From Opisthocomus hoazin (lineage: Eukaryota; Chordata; Aves; Opisthocomiformes; Opisthocomidae): a stretch of DNA of 64,000 bases. The notes under the pieces were generated by a model. It searched no databases and was not told where the DNA came from. It was given only the letters and a program-made list of their open reading frames with translations. The stretch covers positions 2,820,001-2,884,000 of the forward strand of contig NC_134422.1 of NCBI RefSeq assembly GCF_030867145.1, read 5' to 3'. The position numbers were made by a program, and so were the translations under genes. Positions 1-13,405 of this stretch are shown piece by piece (position 1 is the first letter of the stretch; each line of letters opens with the position of its first letter).

Positions 1-3000
1 GTGAATTTTTGGCCCCGACAGCAGCAGCAGGGGACGGGGCAGGCACCCACCGCAGAGCACAAACCCGTAATTTCACCCCCCTCTTTGCTCATCCTTTGGT
101 ATCTGGATCACTGCAACAGTTCAGAAAATCTTGCCTTTTTTCTCAAAGTGGCAGAAAAGAAATGAGAAATGCGCCGTACAAGCTTCCCTTGTTATGACAG
201 ACTTGGACAGATCTTCCAGGCTTTGATTTATTGTCAGAGGGTTTGGGTTCCGTGAAGCTCCAAGCCACGCGGCTGTGCCAGAGATATGATGTCATGTAAT
301 TCCATTTCTGAGCCACGATATGAAATGAAGCCAAAAGGAGCTTCCTGTGCTAAACTGGAAACAAAAGAGCGCTTTTCCAACGCTGCCCTCGGGGTTGTTA
401 GAAATATATATGTCCAGCTCCAGGCACAGTTGCCGTCTTATCGCACCATCGGCTTCCACACGCAGAGAACAAAACAGAGCGTGGGCTCCTACAGAACGTG
501 GCTATATTTAAGTCGGTGCAGACAGACGCAGAGAGGCTTCAGGACGGTGGCCGGCAGCAAACCACCAGCTCGGATCTGCCCGCCACGGGACATTCCTGCC
601 CAGCTGCTCATCTCCCAGACGTGAAGCACAGGACATCGGGCAGAAGACGTAACCTCAAATCCCGACTGGAGACAGAGGAGTTACTATTTGTTTTGAATTA
701 CGAGAAATCATCTGGATCTTCATTTAACACTGCTGCCAGCCAGTCCTGATAAGCTGTAGACACCCAGGAGTTTTAACAACAGTGAAGTCAAGAGTACGAT
801 TATGGGTCGGATTTGGAAAGAATCTGCAAAGTAGATGTTACAACTCACACCGACGCCAACGGCTGCTTAACTTGGACAGCATTTTACCTGCACAAACACA
901 CTCTGTTATCATCCAGCTGTCTCCGAGCATCGGGCCCGGAGGATGCCACCACTGAAGGATGAGGCTTGGTAGGTTCATCTCACGCAGACTCAACTGGGCT
1001 CAGCAACGACAGTGAATGATGGCCCAAGATCTGGTGATGGCGATGCTTTCTTTAAGCAATCTCAGCGTGTCATTTTAAATGTCGGAAGACCAAAAAATTT
1101 CAGGTGACATAGAAAGTGCTGTGTTACACAGCCAAGTCTCATGTCTTGCGAGGTCTGTCCTTGGGATGTGACTTTTCTCATATTTCAATGGCACCCAGCT
1201 GCCCTGAGAGCCGCCCAGCAGCGCAAGGCAGCTGCTGCTTGCACAACCATGCATGGACCTCCAATACATCCCGTGTTCGGTGAGTCCAGCAAGATGGACC
1301 TGAGCCCCAGGAGATGGGGCAACCAAGGACTGCCAAAATAAAGACACCTCCCAGAGGTATAAGAAAACTTAGTGCTTCACTGGAGACCACAGTTACAGCC
1401 TCACTCCTGAGTAATGAACCTATTTTAACGGAACTATTGTGAGACACGGTGCCCTGAGAAATACAAAGTTAACTGACACAGACCTGCAGGTATTTTGGGT
1501 TTGAAAATAGCAAGCAGATGTTAAAGTCTTACTTGAAATGCTTGAGAATAATGCGAAAAATCCAACAAATGAATGGTGCTCAGACAGATCTAGCTAAGAC
1601 TGCTGACTGGTGGTCCAGCCCTGCCAGATGCTGTTGACAGCTGCTGAAAGCACATACAATCATTTCAAGACAAATCACCTTGAAAATAATCCTCCCTCAA
1701 GAAAGCTTATGATATCCAGCAAATGTAAACCGTTTTCAGACATCCATGGAAAGAAGAGGATTGTACAGATCTTGGAAAAGCAATTACATAGTACAGACAC
1801 TGATCAGAGAGAAAAACAGAACGAAGACAAAGGCTGGCACCAGTGAACACAGCTATCAAGCATTCTAGACAAAAAGGGGCAAAAATTAAATAGTTTTCAG
1901 TGTGAAAGTGCTCTCTGTTCCTGAAGATGCAGTACACAAGCTAGCAAGAAGGTATGGGACGAGCCTCGGAAACATGAGCCTCCACCACCAAATCCACGAA
2001 CCTGTCATTGGACCACAAACACCAGAGTGAATTTGGATTTCCAGCACACATCATCTGTCCACCATCCGAAGCTGCCCAAGAACTTATGAAAGGCAAGAGT
2101 CTTTCCTGCCTACAAAGAAAGCTACGTTTTACTGAAAGTTACTACGCTTTTAAAAAATTCTACAGACAATGAGTGTGCTAAAGACATCACCAGAACTTGC
2201 TCTGTTGGGTGACAGCAACAGCTCAGCTCCTCTCCTGGACTAACAGTCAGCAGTTGATGGGTAAGACACGCTGGTGTCCACAGAAGCTCTGTGCAGCTCC
2301 CACAGCTCTGTACGATGGATGTACCAACACGCTTGTACGCAGAGGTTTTTCCATTCACAATTCACAACGCAGGAGCGTTGCTGCAAGACTTTAAAACCTC
2401 TTCCCATAGCACGTCCTGTGAGTGGATACCAGGTACAAGGCTGCTAACTACACACCAGTCCCGAACCAGAATCAGAGCCAGAATTATCACAGCAGTAAGC
2501 GTCTCTATAACAAAGCAGTGGTTATAAGGTTGATCGTACTTTTTGGAACCTCAATATAATTTTCATTCATTGGCTTCAGACAGAGCCCTTCGTGTTTATT
2601 TTGACCGCTAAGCCAGGCAAACACCCTCACAGCATAAGAATTAAAAGGGAAAAAAAAAGAGTGACAGACGTACAGTGTCACACACCTTGCAGGGCAACAA
2701 TTTGGTGCATGGTCCAAAGCACCAAAACCTGTACTAATCACCTTGAGCTCATTAATTTCCAAAGCTTTGGCCCAACTTTAGCGGCTGGCAGACAATCAAG
2801 CTCTTAGTTGATGTGATTCCAACTAATCCACTAAAAGGCATTTAAAAGCCAGCTAGGAAATAAGTATTTTTATATTATTAGAAGTGCTAAAAATTTTTAA
2901 CACCACCAAACTCTCAAGGTGAGGGAAACAACACCCATCTCTGTACATGAGGGCTTCCCACCTGAAATTCCACCACCAGGCAATTCACTGGGTCACCCAG

Positions 3001-6000
3001 TGGTTACCCCACCGTTTCTGTACCCTTTCACTGGAGACGAGCAAAAAAGCAACCTGATGCAATCCATGTTACTGCATCTCTCCTTTTTTCATCCTCCTTC
3101 TTTTGATCCTGTCTTCAGGATGATATCCTAGGGGAAGGAGGATTTTGCCATGGTATCAGAGTGTGTGTCACTGTGTGCCTTTCCACCCCCTTCTCCATCC
3201 AAAGCAATGCTCGGACCCATCGGTGGCATTCGGCCAGGCTGGACACAGAAGTGGAGGCCAGGAAATTAGTGAACACGCACTGCAAACATCCTCCAAGCCC
3301 CTCGGTTAAGGAAATGCTTCAGCTTGCATTTGTATCTCATCAGCCACAAAAAACCCCAACCCAATAAACCACCAACATCTCCCACCCCCACCAAAACCCC
3401 AAACCCAACAGAGAAGGAAAAAGAGATAATTTTTAGGTGCCCCAATCACGGAAAACATTAAACTACAAACCACCATAAGACACAAAGCCATAAGAAATCA
3501 GGCTTGATCGGGCGAGGGGCTCATGATCTACCCAGTGTTGCTGGCTAGTTTGCTGTCAAACTGGGTCGTAGTCCATGATTTTTATTTCTTCATTTCCAGA
3601 AAGCCAGAGGTTTGTTGCCTGAACACCACACTAAATAACACCAAATGTTATTCCCAGATAAAATATGTTAGTGCCTATAAAATTCTACCTTTTCTAAGCA
3701 GGCCAACGTTCATTGGTTTAACAATGCTCTTGGCTGCCTCAACTGAGGTTTGCTCAATACAGCAGTAAAACTCTCATGAAAACAAAAATCAATGAGAGAT
3801 TACTTTTCATTTTTGCCACTTGAATATCAGATCTAGAACCAAGCTATACCAAGGTGGAAACTGTTTAAAATTTTATCTGGGAAATTTTATCTGGGAAAAA
3901 GTAAGAAAATCACAATAAGAATATTTAAAAGATTTTAAAAACGCAACAAACTCTGTACTCTGCTATCTGTTAAAGCAGTGTACAGTTTGGTACACTCAAG
4001 CTAAACCCTTGTTGAAAACAACTTAGTAGCAATGAAACTTTCATGCTTACATAGCAGCTTGCCTGATGCTGACAAAACAACTTTAAAAATCTTTTCAGTC
4101 CTTGAAGGCCAACTAACAAATCAACAAATACAAACACATATGTAAGTGTATATATGTATACACACATAGATACACTCTCTCATCGTTAGCAGAGACAGAG
4201 GTAAAATGAGGAGGACAAAGAGACTTTGTCTTTTCTTGGGTTGGGAGTAATCAATAAAGTTTTCACTCCCCCCCAGCTTCTTGTAGTTGACTCCCTCGGA
4301 TGCTCTGAAACACCGCAATCATTATCCACCAAATGAAGTTGTTCAGCAGCTATGTGAACCTACCCAAAGTCACAGCCGTTATCCCAATGACACAGGGTCC
4401 AAGTTCAACATTCAGAGTTGGTTCCAACAGACGTATCCCCACCCCGTGCTCACCCGCTCCTCCAGCTCTGCTCGACACCGTGACCGAAGACGCTGGCCAC
4501 CACCCTCGCCAGCCCCTCTTATCTCGCTGATGAGGAGCCTCGCTGGGGGCTGGAAGCTCCTTAAGAGAATGAACACATCTCAAGAGATATTAACCCTTAA
4601 TATCTGCAGACTGGCATCTGCTTCCGCAGCAGTTTAGCCCCAAATGTTTGTCTGGAATGAGCGCTCTAAAACCAGTAGGGATTTCTACAAAATCCAGCCC
4701 TGTACTGGTTTAGCTTTAGACTCTTGTTACATTAACACAAGGATCCCGGGAAGGCAAACTCTGTCTGCTAACTATTTCAGGCCAGAAAAGACTGAAAATG
4801 CTTTTGACATCTCTTCTTCATCAGCATCCGCCAAAAACAAAGAGCTCAACAGACGTAGTAAAAATATGCAAAAGTAACTTAAACACCATTAAATATTTAA
4901 ACATACGCAATACCACAGTAACGGTCTGAGCCAAACTGGTCAGGAAAACCCACTAGTCCTCGTGTCAAAACCACCTCTATCTGAAGGTTTGCCTTGTTTA
5001 TGAAAATGCAAATGCTTTATTTTATTACGCTGTAAACCTTATGTGGCAACACTCCAGCAAATGTCATCTGAGATGGGCATTTATATGACATCTATGAATT
5101 GAGCCTAAATCAGCTGCATCAGAACCAGCAAACCAATTATCCTGCCCAAACACACTTTTTACCAGTCAACTCCAACAAAGCGAGCGTGGCTGTAATTTAG
5201 GGAAGCCTTTCCAAAGCAAGCACGAGCATCACGTGTTTCTCCCCTGACAACACGCATGAAAAACAGAGTTAAACATATCACAACACATCAGTGGGCCATC
5301 CGCTCGGGTCTTCTTTCTGCCTGGTGTGTTCAAATCAAGCACATGCGCTCACCGGAAAGGAGAGCTCCAGATGAAAATGTTCAAGTTTATTTGGGATGCT
5401 GAAATTAAACTGTTTTAAACTAAAGCTTAAACTAAATTATGCTGCTCCTTGGGATTTCAGTCGCTGGAAGCCTACGAGACCGTATGACTTTAGCAACAGA
5501 TGTGCAGAGCGGCATCTTAAGCCGCTAAAATTTTATGAAGGGCTTCCATTATTCTGGAGAAAAGAGCTATTGTTTCCACTCGCATCAGGCCTATTTTGGG
5601 AAACTGGTTATACACACAATTGCCCAGATTAGCTTTTATTCAATTATTCAGAAATAACATCTGAAAAAGCAACCTAACTGAATCTCCTTCATTGACTTAA
5701 AAAAAAAAATCACATGTGCCGATGTGGAAAAACAAACAAATGAAAATTTGCACAAGAAAGCTTGGAGCTGGCAAGCAGAAACGCAGTGGTTTAGGTGAGT
5801 AACATTTTGGTTTGATTGTCCTTCTCCTTCCTACCAACCTTATTTTCAGGTGGCTGAGATCTTTATGGCACACCTTTGCCTTAGCTTCCAAAGCACAGCT
5901 GTAGACACATGTTATTTACGTTAATACATCCATCCTACGGCTGATTAAACTCCAGAGATGAGCTACTCAGGCCCCTTCCTCCACCACTCAGACAAAAAAC

Positions 6001-7498
6001 CCACCGATTTCCAGCACAGTAATGTCAATAGTGTGGCACAAAGGGACGGCAAGCTGCAATCACCCCGGCTGCTTTTCAGTGCGAGTGCTGGAAATTGGCA
6101 TGGACTCCCATCGCAAAGTGATTCCATCTGACAATCTCTGTGTGAGGAAAGGAACAGTAACAGCGAACGGGATCGGGGACTGGAGGCAGCAATTTCCAAC
6201 TACCGAGTGTGGAGGAAAATTTTAAAAATGAAAAAAAAAAATCAAACCCTAACACGGAGGCAGTTCAGAGAAGTTCCTGTGAAAAGCCATTTTTCTGAGG
6301 AATATTTTTAATTGCCCTTGGGCACTTAATCGCCTTATCTAATCAGCTCAAAATTAGGCAAGGTCATGAGTCTGCAGCCTTCGGTATTTCTGAATATAAA
6401 ATACCAGAAAAATACCCTGTTAGTGTGACTTCCAGTTTTCCAGAATAATTTCATTCATCGCACTATAAACCGCTTTCTGAATCCCAGTAATTTGGTTTGT
6501 TAATCTTTTCTTCTTTTGCACAGCATATCCCTTAGTATGAAAACACCCTCGTCAACACAAAGCCCAGCAATTCTGCAACCTGCCCGATGCTGAAATATTT
6601 ACATTAACTTTTTGCCAGCCAAATACCTTCGGCGTGCAAAGGAATCACCCGACAGCTAGTCAGTCAACTACCTACAAGTCATAATTCGCCTGTACAACAG
6701 CTAATGAGATGAAAGCAGATACGGACAAAAGCAGCAGGTTTGACTGATACAAAGTAATTGCAGGCAGAATTTGATGACAGAAATTTATGTAATTCTGTTA
6801 AGGGAAGGCAATTGTATAGGAAAAGCTCAGACAAACCCCCCCCAAATTTAAGTAGAACGCACTAGGAATTTTATATACCATATGGACAAACAAAAGGAAA
6901 AAGGACACAGTAAAACTTTTACTTATAAGTGACTCTATTCCTCCCATCCCTTCCTATCATATTTAGGTTTATATAGCATATTTAGCTGTTTACATAAAGC
7001 CAGGCAAGGCAAGTCCCCACAACAGCTTACTCGGAAATATACGCCGGTGGAGGAGCACGCAGGGTATTTTCCATCCTCATCCTACGTATAACCCGACTTC
7101 CATGAAGAATTTTCTGGGTATTACAGCAAAGTCAACTCTTGGCACGAGGCGCAGCTCCCGCTGCGCGCATCTGCAGTATCTCTGCTGAGAGAGAGCCAGT
7201 CTTCACGCCCTGCCTCGGCACTGCGGCCAGCCAAATAAATAGCAATATTGTGAATTCAGACCGAAGCACGCCCCGCAGCACCAAAGCAGGGTCTGAACTG
7301 GGGGTCACGTAGGCGCAAAGCTGTGCAATGTACAAACGGCAGCATCATTTATAGAGAACGTTTCCCTTTTTTAACACGTGCCAAGTGATGAACTGTGATG
7401 TTATCTAGTATATAAAAGTCAAAATACTGAAGAAGTTAACAATGATGTATGGTCCATGATGAGCTAGTCCCACCTACATACATTTCTACTGTGAAACA
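1..7498. other. Non-coding DNA, no gene recognised
   Basis: AT-rich with short, unsupported open frames. It contains a 14-bp tandem duplication (3870-3897), a G-quadruplex-type tract on the minus strand (3381-3406), a TA/CA-rich stretch near 4137-4172 and an AT-rich motif cluster near 6270-6500. If LYPD6 starts in the CpG island to the right, this may be its first intron. Confidence 0.6.
3870..3897. repeat. 14-bp perfect tandem duplication
   Basis: The unit attttatctgggaa occurs twice in direct succession (3870-3883 and 3884-3897). Confidence 0.95.
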
Positions 7499-7832
7499 GA
7501 ATCATAGAATCACAGAATAGTGGGGGCTGGAAGGGACCTCTGTGGGTCATCTAGTCCAACCCTCCTGCTGAAGCAGGGTCACCCACAGCAGGCTGCACAG
7601 GACCATGTCCAGGCGGGGCTTGAATATCTCCAGAGAAGGAGACTCCACAGCCTCCCTGGGCAGCCTGGGCCAGGGCTCCGTCACCCTCAGAGGGAAGAAG
7701 TTGTTCCTCGGGTTCAGCTGGAACTTCCTGTGCTTCAGTTTGTGCCTGTTGCCCCTTGTCCTGTCACTGGGCACCACTGAAAAGAGCTTGGCCCCATCCT
7801 CCTGACACCCACCCTTCAGATATTAGGTCCCC
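7499..7832 (-). repeat. CR1 LINE, 3' fragment
   Basis: Minus-strand CR1 copy of about 330 bp. The left edge carries the inverted 3' octamers (agaatcatagaatcacag), followed by the conserved block ggctggaagggacctctgtg. It covers the 3' UTR and the end of ORF2. At the 5' side it loses match near a gatattaggtcccc stretch that suggests a small internal deletion, then meets a T13 run (7833-7845). Confidence 0.95.
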
Positions 7833-10540
7833 TTTTTTTTTTTTTGTCCCTCACAATTTCCACGGTAGCTTCATAAAAACTGTATTAGAGAAAACAAAGT
7901 CCCACATATGCACTAAAAACCAAATACAGGCACTGAAGGAAAACGATGGTTATTGCTGCGAACATATGGCGGCTGAGGGATAAGACTTACGCTCCTCTCT
8001 GAGTAGGTCACACCACACAACAAAGAACCCAGTGAACTTACAGGAGAAAAATGGGCATCTAAGGTCTACTGCAGCTATTGTAATACTTGGCAGCAAGGAA
8101 AACTCTGAATTACTCGCTTTAGAAGAGAAAGGCGGCGTTCCAACATGAAGGCAGTCTTGTCGTTCAAACTAATCCATCCTCCCAAAAAAATCATGGAATC
8201 CAAAATAATTTTTAAAAAAGATGAAATGAACGTGGGGTATATTTGTACTCATGTCCTTCCTCAGCAATTACACCACGAGAAGTTATTGCCTAATGTAAAA
8301 ATCTATTCGGACTGCAAAAGCAGTACCAACAACTCAACCTTACCGCCTACTCTGTGCTGTTCTCACTCGGTAAATATCTGCTTACAAAAGGAAGATACCT
8401 ATCAGCGATCGAGATACTCCGCGTCTTACCCAGGGACCTAGCCACCCTAGGATTAAAAGAAGAGTTTGTTTTCAAGCCAATTGAGTTCATTTTAGCCCAA
8501 TATGCCTTACTGAGCTTTCCCGAACCAAACCATCAGCCGCACCAACACGTAGCTCGATCTCTTGTGCAGCGCTCGCCATCGCCCGGGCTGGGCTGTTGCA
8601 TCGCCCGACCCCTGCCAGTTGCTCTGCCTGCTCCATCACATCAATTTGACAGACACTGCGCACAACGTAGGGGCCAGGAAAAGGAGAGGGGGGTTAGAGC
8701 TTGCTGCGGTCAGGTTCATAGATGGCTAAATAACATCTTGAAGGACGTACAGCAATTATTTTAGCCCTCCTTAAAACGCTACGCTTGCCAATCAATCCAG
8801 TTTCTAATGGTAGTGGGAAGACTGGACAAATGAAGGGATTCAGACTTGGGGTTCCACTGGAAAACCCCAATCCTACTCATGAGCAAAGACCAAAAAAAAT
8901 GATTTCTTCTGCTTCCAAACTACGTTGTAACTTATACTTTGCCTTTTCTACCTGAGAGTCGGAGGAAATCAGAGTCAAGATCTGACACGCGAATGCCAGA
9001 TAATTAAACAAGCGGATTGCTGACGCATAAATAAAGTTTTAGATTTACAGCAAACAAGTCTTCTACTGTAATACAACCAGGATGACTTTTCAAATGTTTT
9101 TCATGTCAGCACTGGCCTAAAAAAATCCAGTGGAAACTCAAAGGGTCGGATTCCCTCCCCGCTGGCACCTGCCAGGGCCGGACGAGAGGCAGCAGGGTTA
9201 GACCCGAGGACCAGCCTGATAAAAAGCCTGTCCTCGGTGTCTGCGTTGCTAATCAGTCAAGCACTGGGAATCATTTTATCTGAGCAGTACTAATGAGGTA
9301 AATCACTATTATCATTGCAGCGATCACTCACCCATAAGTGCCTCGCCAATGATTTATTTTTACCTTGTTCCACAGCAAAGCAAATGGGGCCCTGGTGAAG
9401 AAACCCCCTCCCGACCCCTTCTCTCTACCAATGCATGGAGCCTGCAAGCTCATCACTCACATTTTCATTTCAGCTGCCCTTCCTTAAGCTCTCGTTACAC
9501 AGCAGATAGAGCCCCGTTACATTTCCACACCAGAAAGCCGAACACACAGATCTGAAATCCTTGGGGCTCCGCAGCTGTAAAGCTGGAGCCGGACACCGGA
9601 CCCCGGCTGACCTCCAGACACCACCGTCCAGCAGCGGCCCCAAGCTCTGATGCAGCGAGATAGTTGTATCTCTGTGCAAAACGGGGCTTCCACCGCAATA
9701 AAAGCAAAAAAAAATAACAAAGATAGCTCTAAAGGTATGTTAATGGCCACGCTGGGGATCTCCACCCAGTTCACATTGAGATCTTTGTTATTTGCCATTG
9801 ACTTCCACAGAACAAGCTCTCTGAAGCAACATAATTAATTTTGTTTTGAGAGAATACCTATATTGTGCCAGTTCTGCCCGTTGGAAGCTCACAAGCCACG
9901 ATAACCATCAGCCCTGCGCTCTGGCGTGGCCTTACAATGAATCTCAGCTAGACAAAAAAGAGAAAGCACAGCCCTTCTGCCCAGCCCGGGCTGCTGATGC
10001 TATAAAAATCCACAAACACCCACCTAGGAGTGGACGCTGCTCAGCACAACGGGTCCTCCTGCAGGTAGTCCCCAGCTTGGGCAGGTTTCCACGCCTGTCA
10101 GCATCCATTACCAAGTAAAAGTTTCCAAAATAGAAAAAAAATCACTTGGATGTATGAAAGAATTATACAGCTTGCCTACGTTGTTGGCAAGTGACACAAT
10201 TTAGTGTTTTCCATTGCAGTAGCTACCGATTATCATTAAGAAGCTGTTAATATTCTATGATTCTAAGCCATTAATATTCTGTCATTCCCTCCAAAGAAAG
10301 CATATTTTAGCAGAAAATAATGCATGCACCAGCTACAATAGGAAACATGACTATTTGTCTAAGTAATTAATTTAACTTTTTAGGTAGTGGTATTTTTTTA
10401 ATTACCGAGGAAGAGCGGGAAGCTCTTTTGCCCCGGCGATGCGGTTCTCTTCCGCAGGCTCACAATGTATATAACAATCATTTCATTTGCTTCTCCTTGG
10501 AAAACAATTTGTAAAGAGCTACGTTTTTGCAAGCAGGCTC
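7833..10540. other. Non-coding DNA, no gene recognised
   Basis: Begins with a T13 run after a CR1 copy. There is no recognisable exon or repeat. The open frame at 8354-8764 (plus) shows no domain. Confidence 0.6.
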
Positions 10541-10743
10541 TAAAATAAAACAAAATAAAATAAAGTAAAATAAAGTAAAATAAAGTAAAAAAGTATAGTA
10601 AAAAAGTAAAGTAAAAAAAATAAAGTAAAATAAAATAAAATAAAGTAAAATAAAGTGAAGTAAAATAAAATAAAATAATGTAATATAAAATAAAATAAAA
10701 TGATATAAAATAACATAAAATAAAATAACATAAAATAACATAA
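10541..10743. repeat. (TAAAA)n-type low-complexity tract
   Basis: About 200 bp made of imperfect aaaataaaataaagtaaaa units, read as TTTTA on the other strand. The minus-strand open frames through it (runs of Phe, Tyr, Ile and Leu) are artefacts of the repeat. It ends abruptly at GC-rich DNA. Confidence 0.95.
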
Positions 10744-12010
10744 ACCCCCCACACCCGTGGTCTCCTGCCAGAGCCGAGAAACCCCCGGGGGAGCGGGGCA
10801 GACCTGGCCCTGCAGAGCCCCTGGGCAAACCGGCCCCGGGGCCGGAGCCCCCAGCAGCACCCACCCTGGGGTCCCAGCATCGATGAGCAGAGTGGCCCAG
10901 ACCCCCCCTCTGCTGCGGAACGGCCGCCCAGCAAAGCCAAGGGAGCCCCCCCCCCACACCCCCCAAAATAAAGGAGTCTGCGGGAGATGGGGGGAGGGAG
11001 GAAGTCACAGGGACTCCAGCCCTTGGCCATCACCCCCAAAACGGGCAGGCAGGAGGGGGCTCGCCGGACCCCCGTCTCCGTCGGTCCTCTGGCAAACACG
11101 GGCTCCGGCTCTGCTCCCTCGGCGGAGCCACTAATCCATACATTGAGCTTAAACAATCCGACAGCAGGACCTGAAAGCGCCCAGGTTTCCCCCTCACCTT
11201 GCGCAGCCCACGGGGTTTTGCCAAGCGCGTCAACCGAAGCACCTCTCAGGCTAAGAAAATGCGTTTTTTGGCTGTACTAGAGAAAAAGGTTATAAAAAAA
11301 ACGAGGGTTTTTTTTGTACAGCACATGTAGAGAGACGCATACCTTCGCGGCGTGTACGTTCTGGCTCGTCGCTCAGGGGGTTTCCATCGCGCAGGAGCCG
11401 GTGGAGGGGGGACACGGGTCTCGTCCCCCCGGCCGGTGGCTGCCTGCTGCCGGGGCCCGGCGGTGGGAGCCGGGGCTGGGGACTCGGTGGGTGTCCCCCC
11501 AGCTCGCTCATGGACCGGGCAGCCCCGCTGCGGCTCCTCTCTGTTGGGAAGGGAAGATTAGGATCTTCGCCGGGCACGGATTGTGCTGAGCTCTAGTTTT
11601 CTTTCATGCTTCGCTAAAAATTAGATGCTGGGTTATTTCAGGCACCTATATACATATCAATTACGTTGTTATTCTGCTCTCTTACGCAAGCTCTGTTCCA
11701 GGAAAAAAAAAACAAAACAAAACAAAGGAGGATAAAGCATAAATGGAAAAGCGTGGGGAATGGGAAGCTCTCAGGGAGAGGACTCGCAGCCCGGCGCAGC
11801 GTGGCACGGCCGCTGCCCTCCGCAGCCGCCAGCCAGCACGGTTCAAACGCCCAACGCACACGCCCCGGGCTGCGGGGTTACCTTATTCCCAGCAGCTTTT
11901 CCGCTCCGAGGGGCTGACGCCGCTCTTCGCATGGGTCGGCGGGGAGCGATTCCTGACTCCGGCTGGGAGCGTCTCTCCACGGTGAATCACGCCGGTTTAT
12001 CCCAGCGTAA
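10744..12010. promoter_or_regulatory. CpG-rich island, candidate promoter
   Basis: GC-rich domain with dense CpG, highest at about 11341-11580 and 11760-12010, where CpG occurs roughly every 8-10 bases, in an otherwise AT-rich and CpG-poor window. On the minus strand a consensus splice donor (GCGAAG|gtatgc) lies at 11343/11342 and another (AATAAG|gtaacc) at 11881/11880. In vertebrates LYPD6 lies downstream of LYPD6B in the same orientation, so a minus-strand LYPD6 promoter and non-coding first exon here is plausible. No LYPD6 coding exon was found in 1-10743. Calling it an island is direct; assigning it to LYPD6 is inference. Confidence 0.65.
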
Positions 12011-13405
12011 TGTTACAGAACGCTTTACTCCAGCAAAACTCCATCCGTGAGGCTGCAGGTTTTCATCTCTTGCCAGTTTGAAGTGGGTTTTGTTATCGTT
12101 AGAAGAATGTAATTACGTCTATCTCCCCGTATTCAAGTCTGTTTCTCAATAGACTGAACATAAATACCTACATGTACTTAGAGAAGCATGACATCACATT
12201 TTAGCTCAGTTAAGTGGCTTTTAGATAAGCAGTGATACCCTGTCCCCGAGAATGCAAAGATTAGATAAAACCTCGGAGAAGAGCTGTGACTTCCAGCCGT
12301 CTGCTTGCACATACTAGCGTAAAGTTTAACAACACAATTTAATTCATTTCGGTACATTCATTAGTCATGCAGAAAGTATTCAAAACAGACTGAGCAACGA
12401 TTCATCAAAAAAGCATTAGTATTAAATCAGCAGTGGCCGCCAGTTGAGAGCTGCTGATAAAGCCAGGAACGCTCTCGCTGCCGGGAGAAGCTACGCAACC
12501 TGTCCCCAGCTCCCATCCCAGCACAAACCAGGGGCAGGGGCTCCGGCGGGAGCCCGGCGTGGCACCACCGGTCTTTCCTGCTCCGTGCTGCTCCCATTTC
12601 CTCCTGGAAAATACAAGCACTCTCACACAGCTCTCCGACGCGGCCAGAGATGGTTTTGAGCACTGCCATGTGCACGCTCCTACGTGTAACCTCATTTTTT
12701 AGAGTTGCCCTGTTGATATAACCACTGTGCACCCACTGGAAAGGCTGCAGAGTCAGACCCAGTTCTTGAATTAATTGCTTGCTCTTTACCTGCACGGCAT
12801 CTTGGAGAGGTCCATGTTCTCCTCTCAGGGTCACTATAGTATAAATATTAATTGTAAAGACTCCTTAGAGTTTTGCAGGAAAAATATTGACTCAGGGTCA
12901 AAAAACAGAAGTCGAGGGCAGACCTCCTTAGACCGCCGTATCCCAAAGTCAGATAAAGGCAGAAGGAGGAATGAAGAGATGATTGGGAAAGAGGGAAATG
13001 GTTTAGCGGAACAGGCGATAAACACAGAGGCCCAGGGAAGCCTCTAAGGGGCCGAGGACCAAACCTCCGCATGGGCAGGGCACGGTCCCCTTCCTCACCC
13101 TGCTGCAGGACCAGAGCTGGTGGGGGTTTCTGGAGAGCGAGTTGCTTGGGCAGGGGATTTGAAAGGCAGATGCCAGCTCCGAGCGCAAGACCTTAGTCAG
13201 GGCTGGGCGTGGAGGCAGGGAGCTCAGTGCTGAGCAGGCAGCCTCAGGTGGAGAGGACACGAGCCAGAAAGCTCCCATGGGGAGGAAGCTATGGCAGCCC
13301 CAGTTCCATACAGGGCATCGCTTGCGCCAAGCAAGGGCATCTGACCAGGTTTACTCACTGGGTTCATGGATCGCATCAGGTGGTGGCTCCAAAACTGCTG
13401 TGGCA
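12011..13405. other. Non-coding DNA between the CpG island and a CR1 copy
   Basis: No recognised gene or repeat. Open frames in 12405-13278 overlap on both strands without family resemblance. Confidence 0.55.

Noticed and set aside
10245..10290. attctatgattctaag resembling a CR1 3' octamer tail
   Set aside because: Only one or two octamer-like units and no CR1 body next to them.
1..10743. Coding exons of LYPD6
   Set aside because: I looked for the LYPD6 cysteine blocks and N-terminus on the minus strand and found none; they are expected left of this window.
10398..11156. Long minus-strand open frames rich in Phe, Tyr and Leu
   Set aside because: They are translations of the TAAAA-type repeat and adjoining GC-rich DNA, with no family resemblance.
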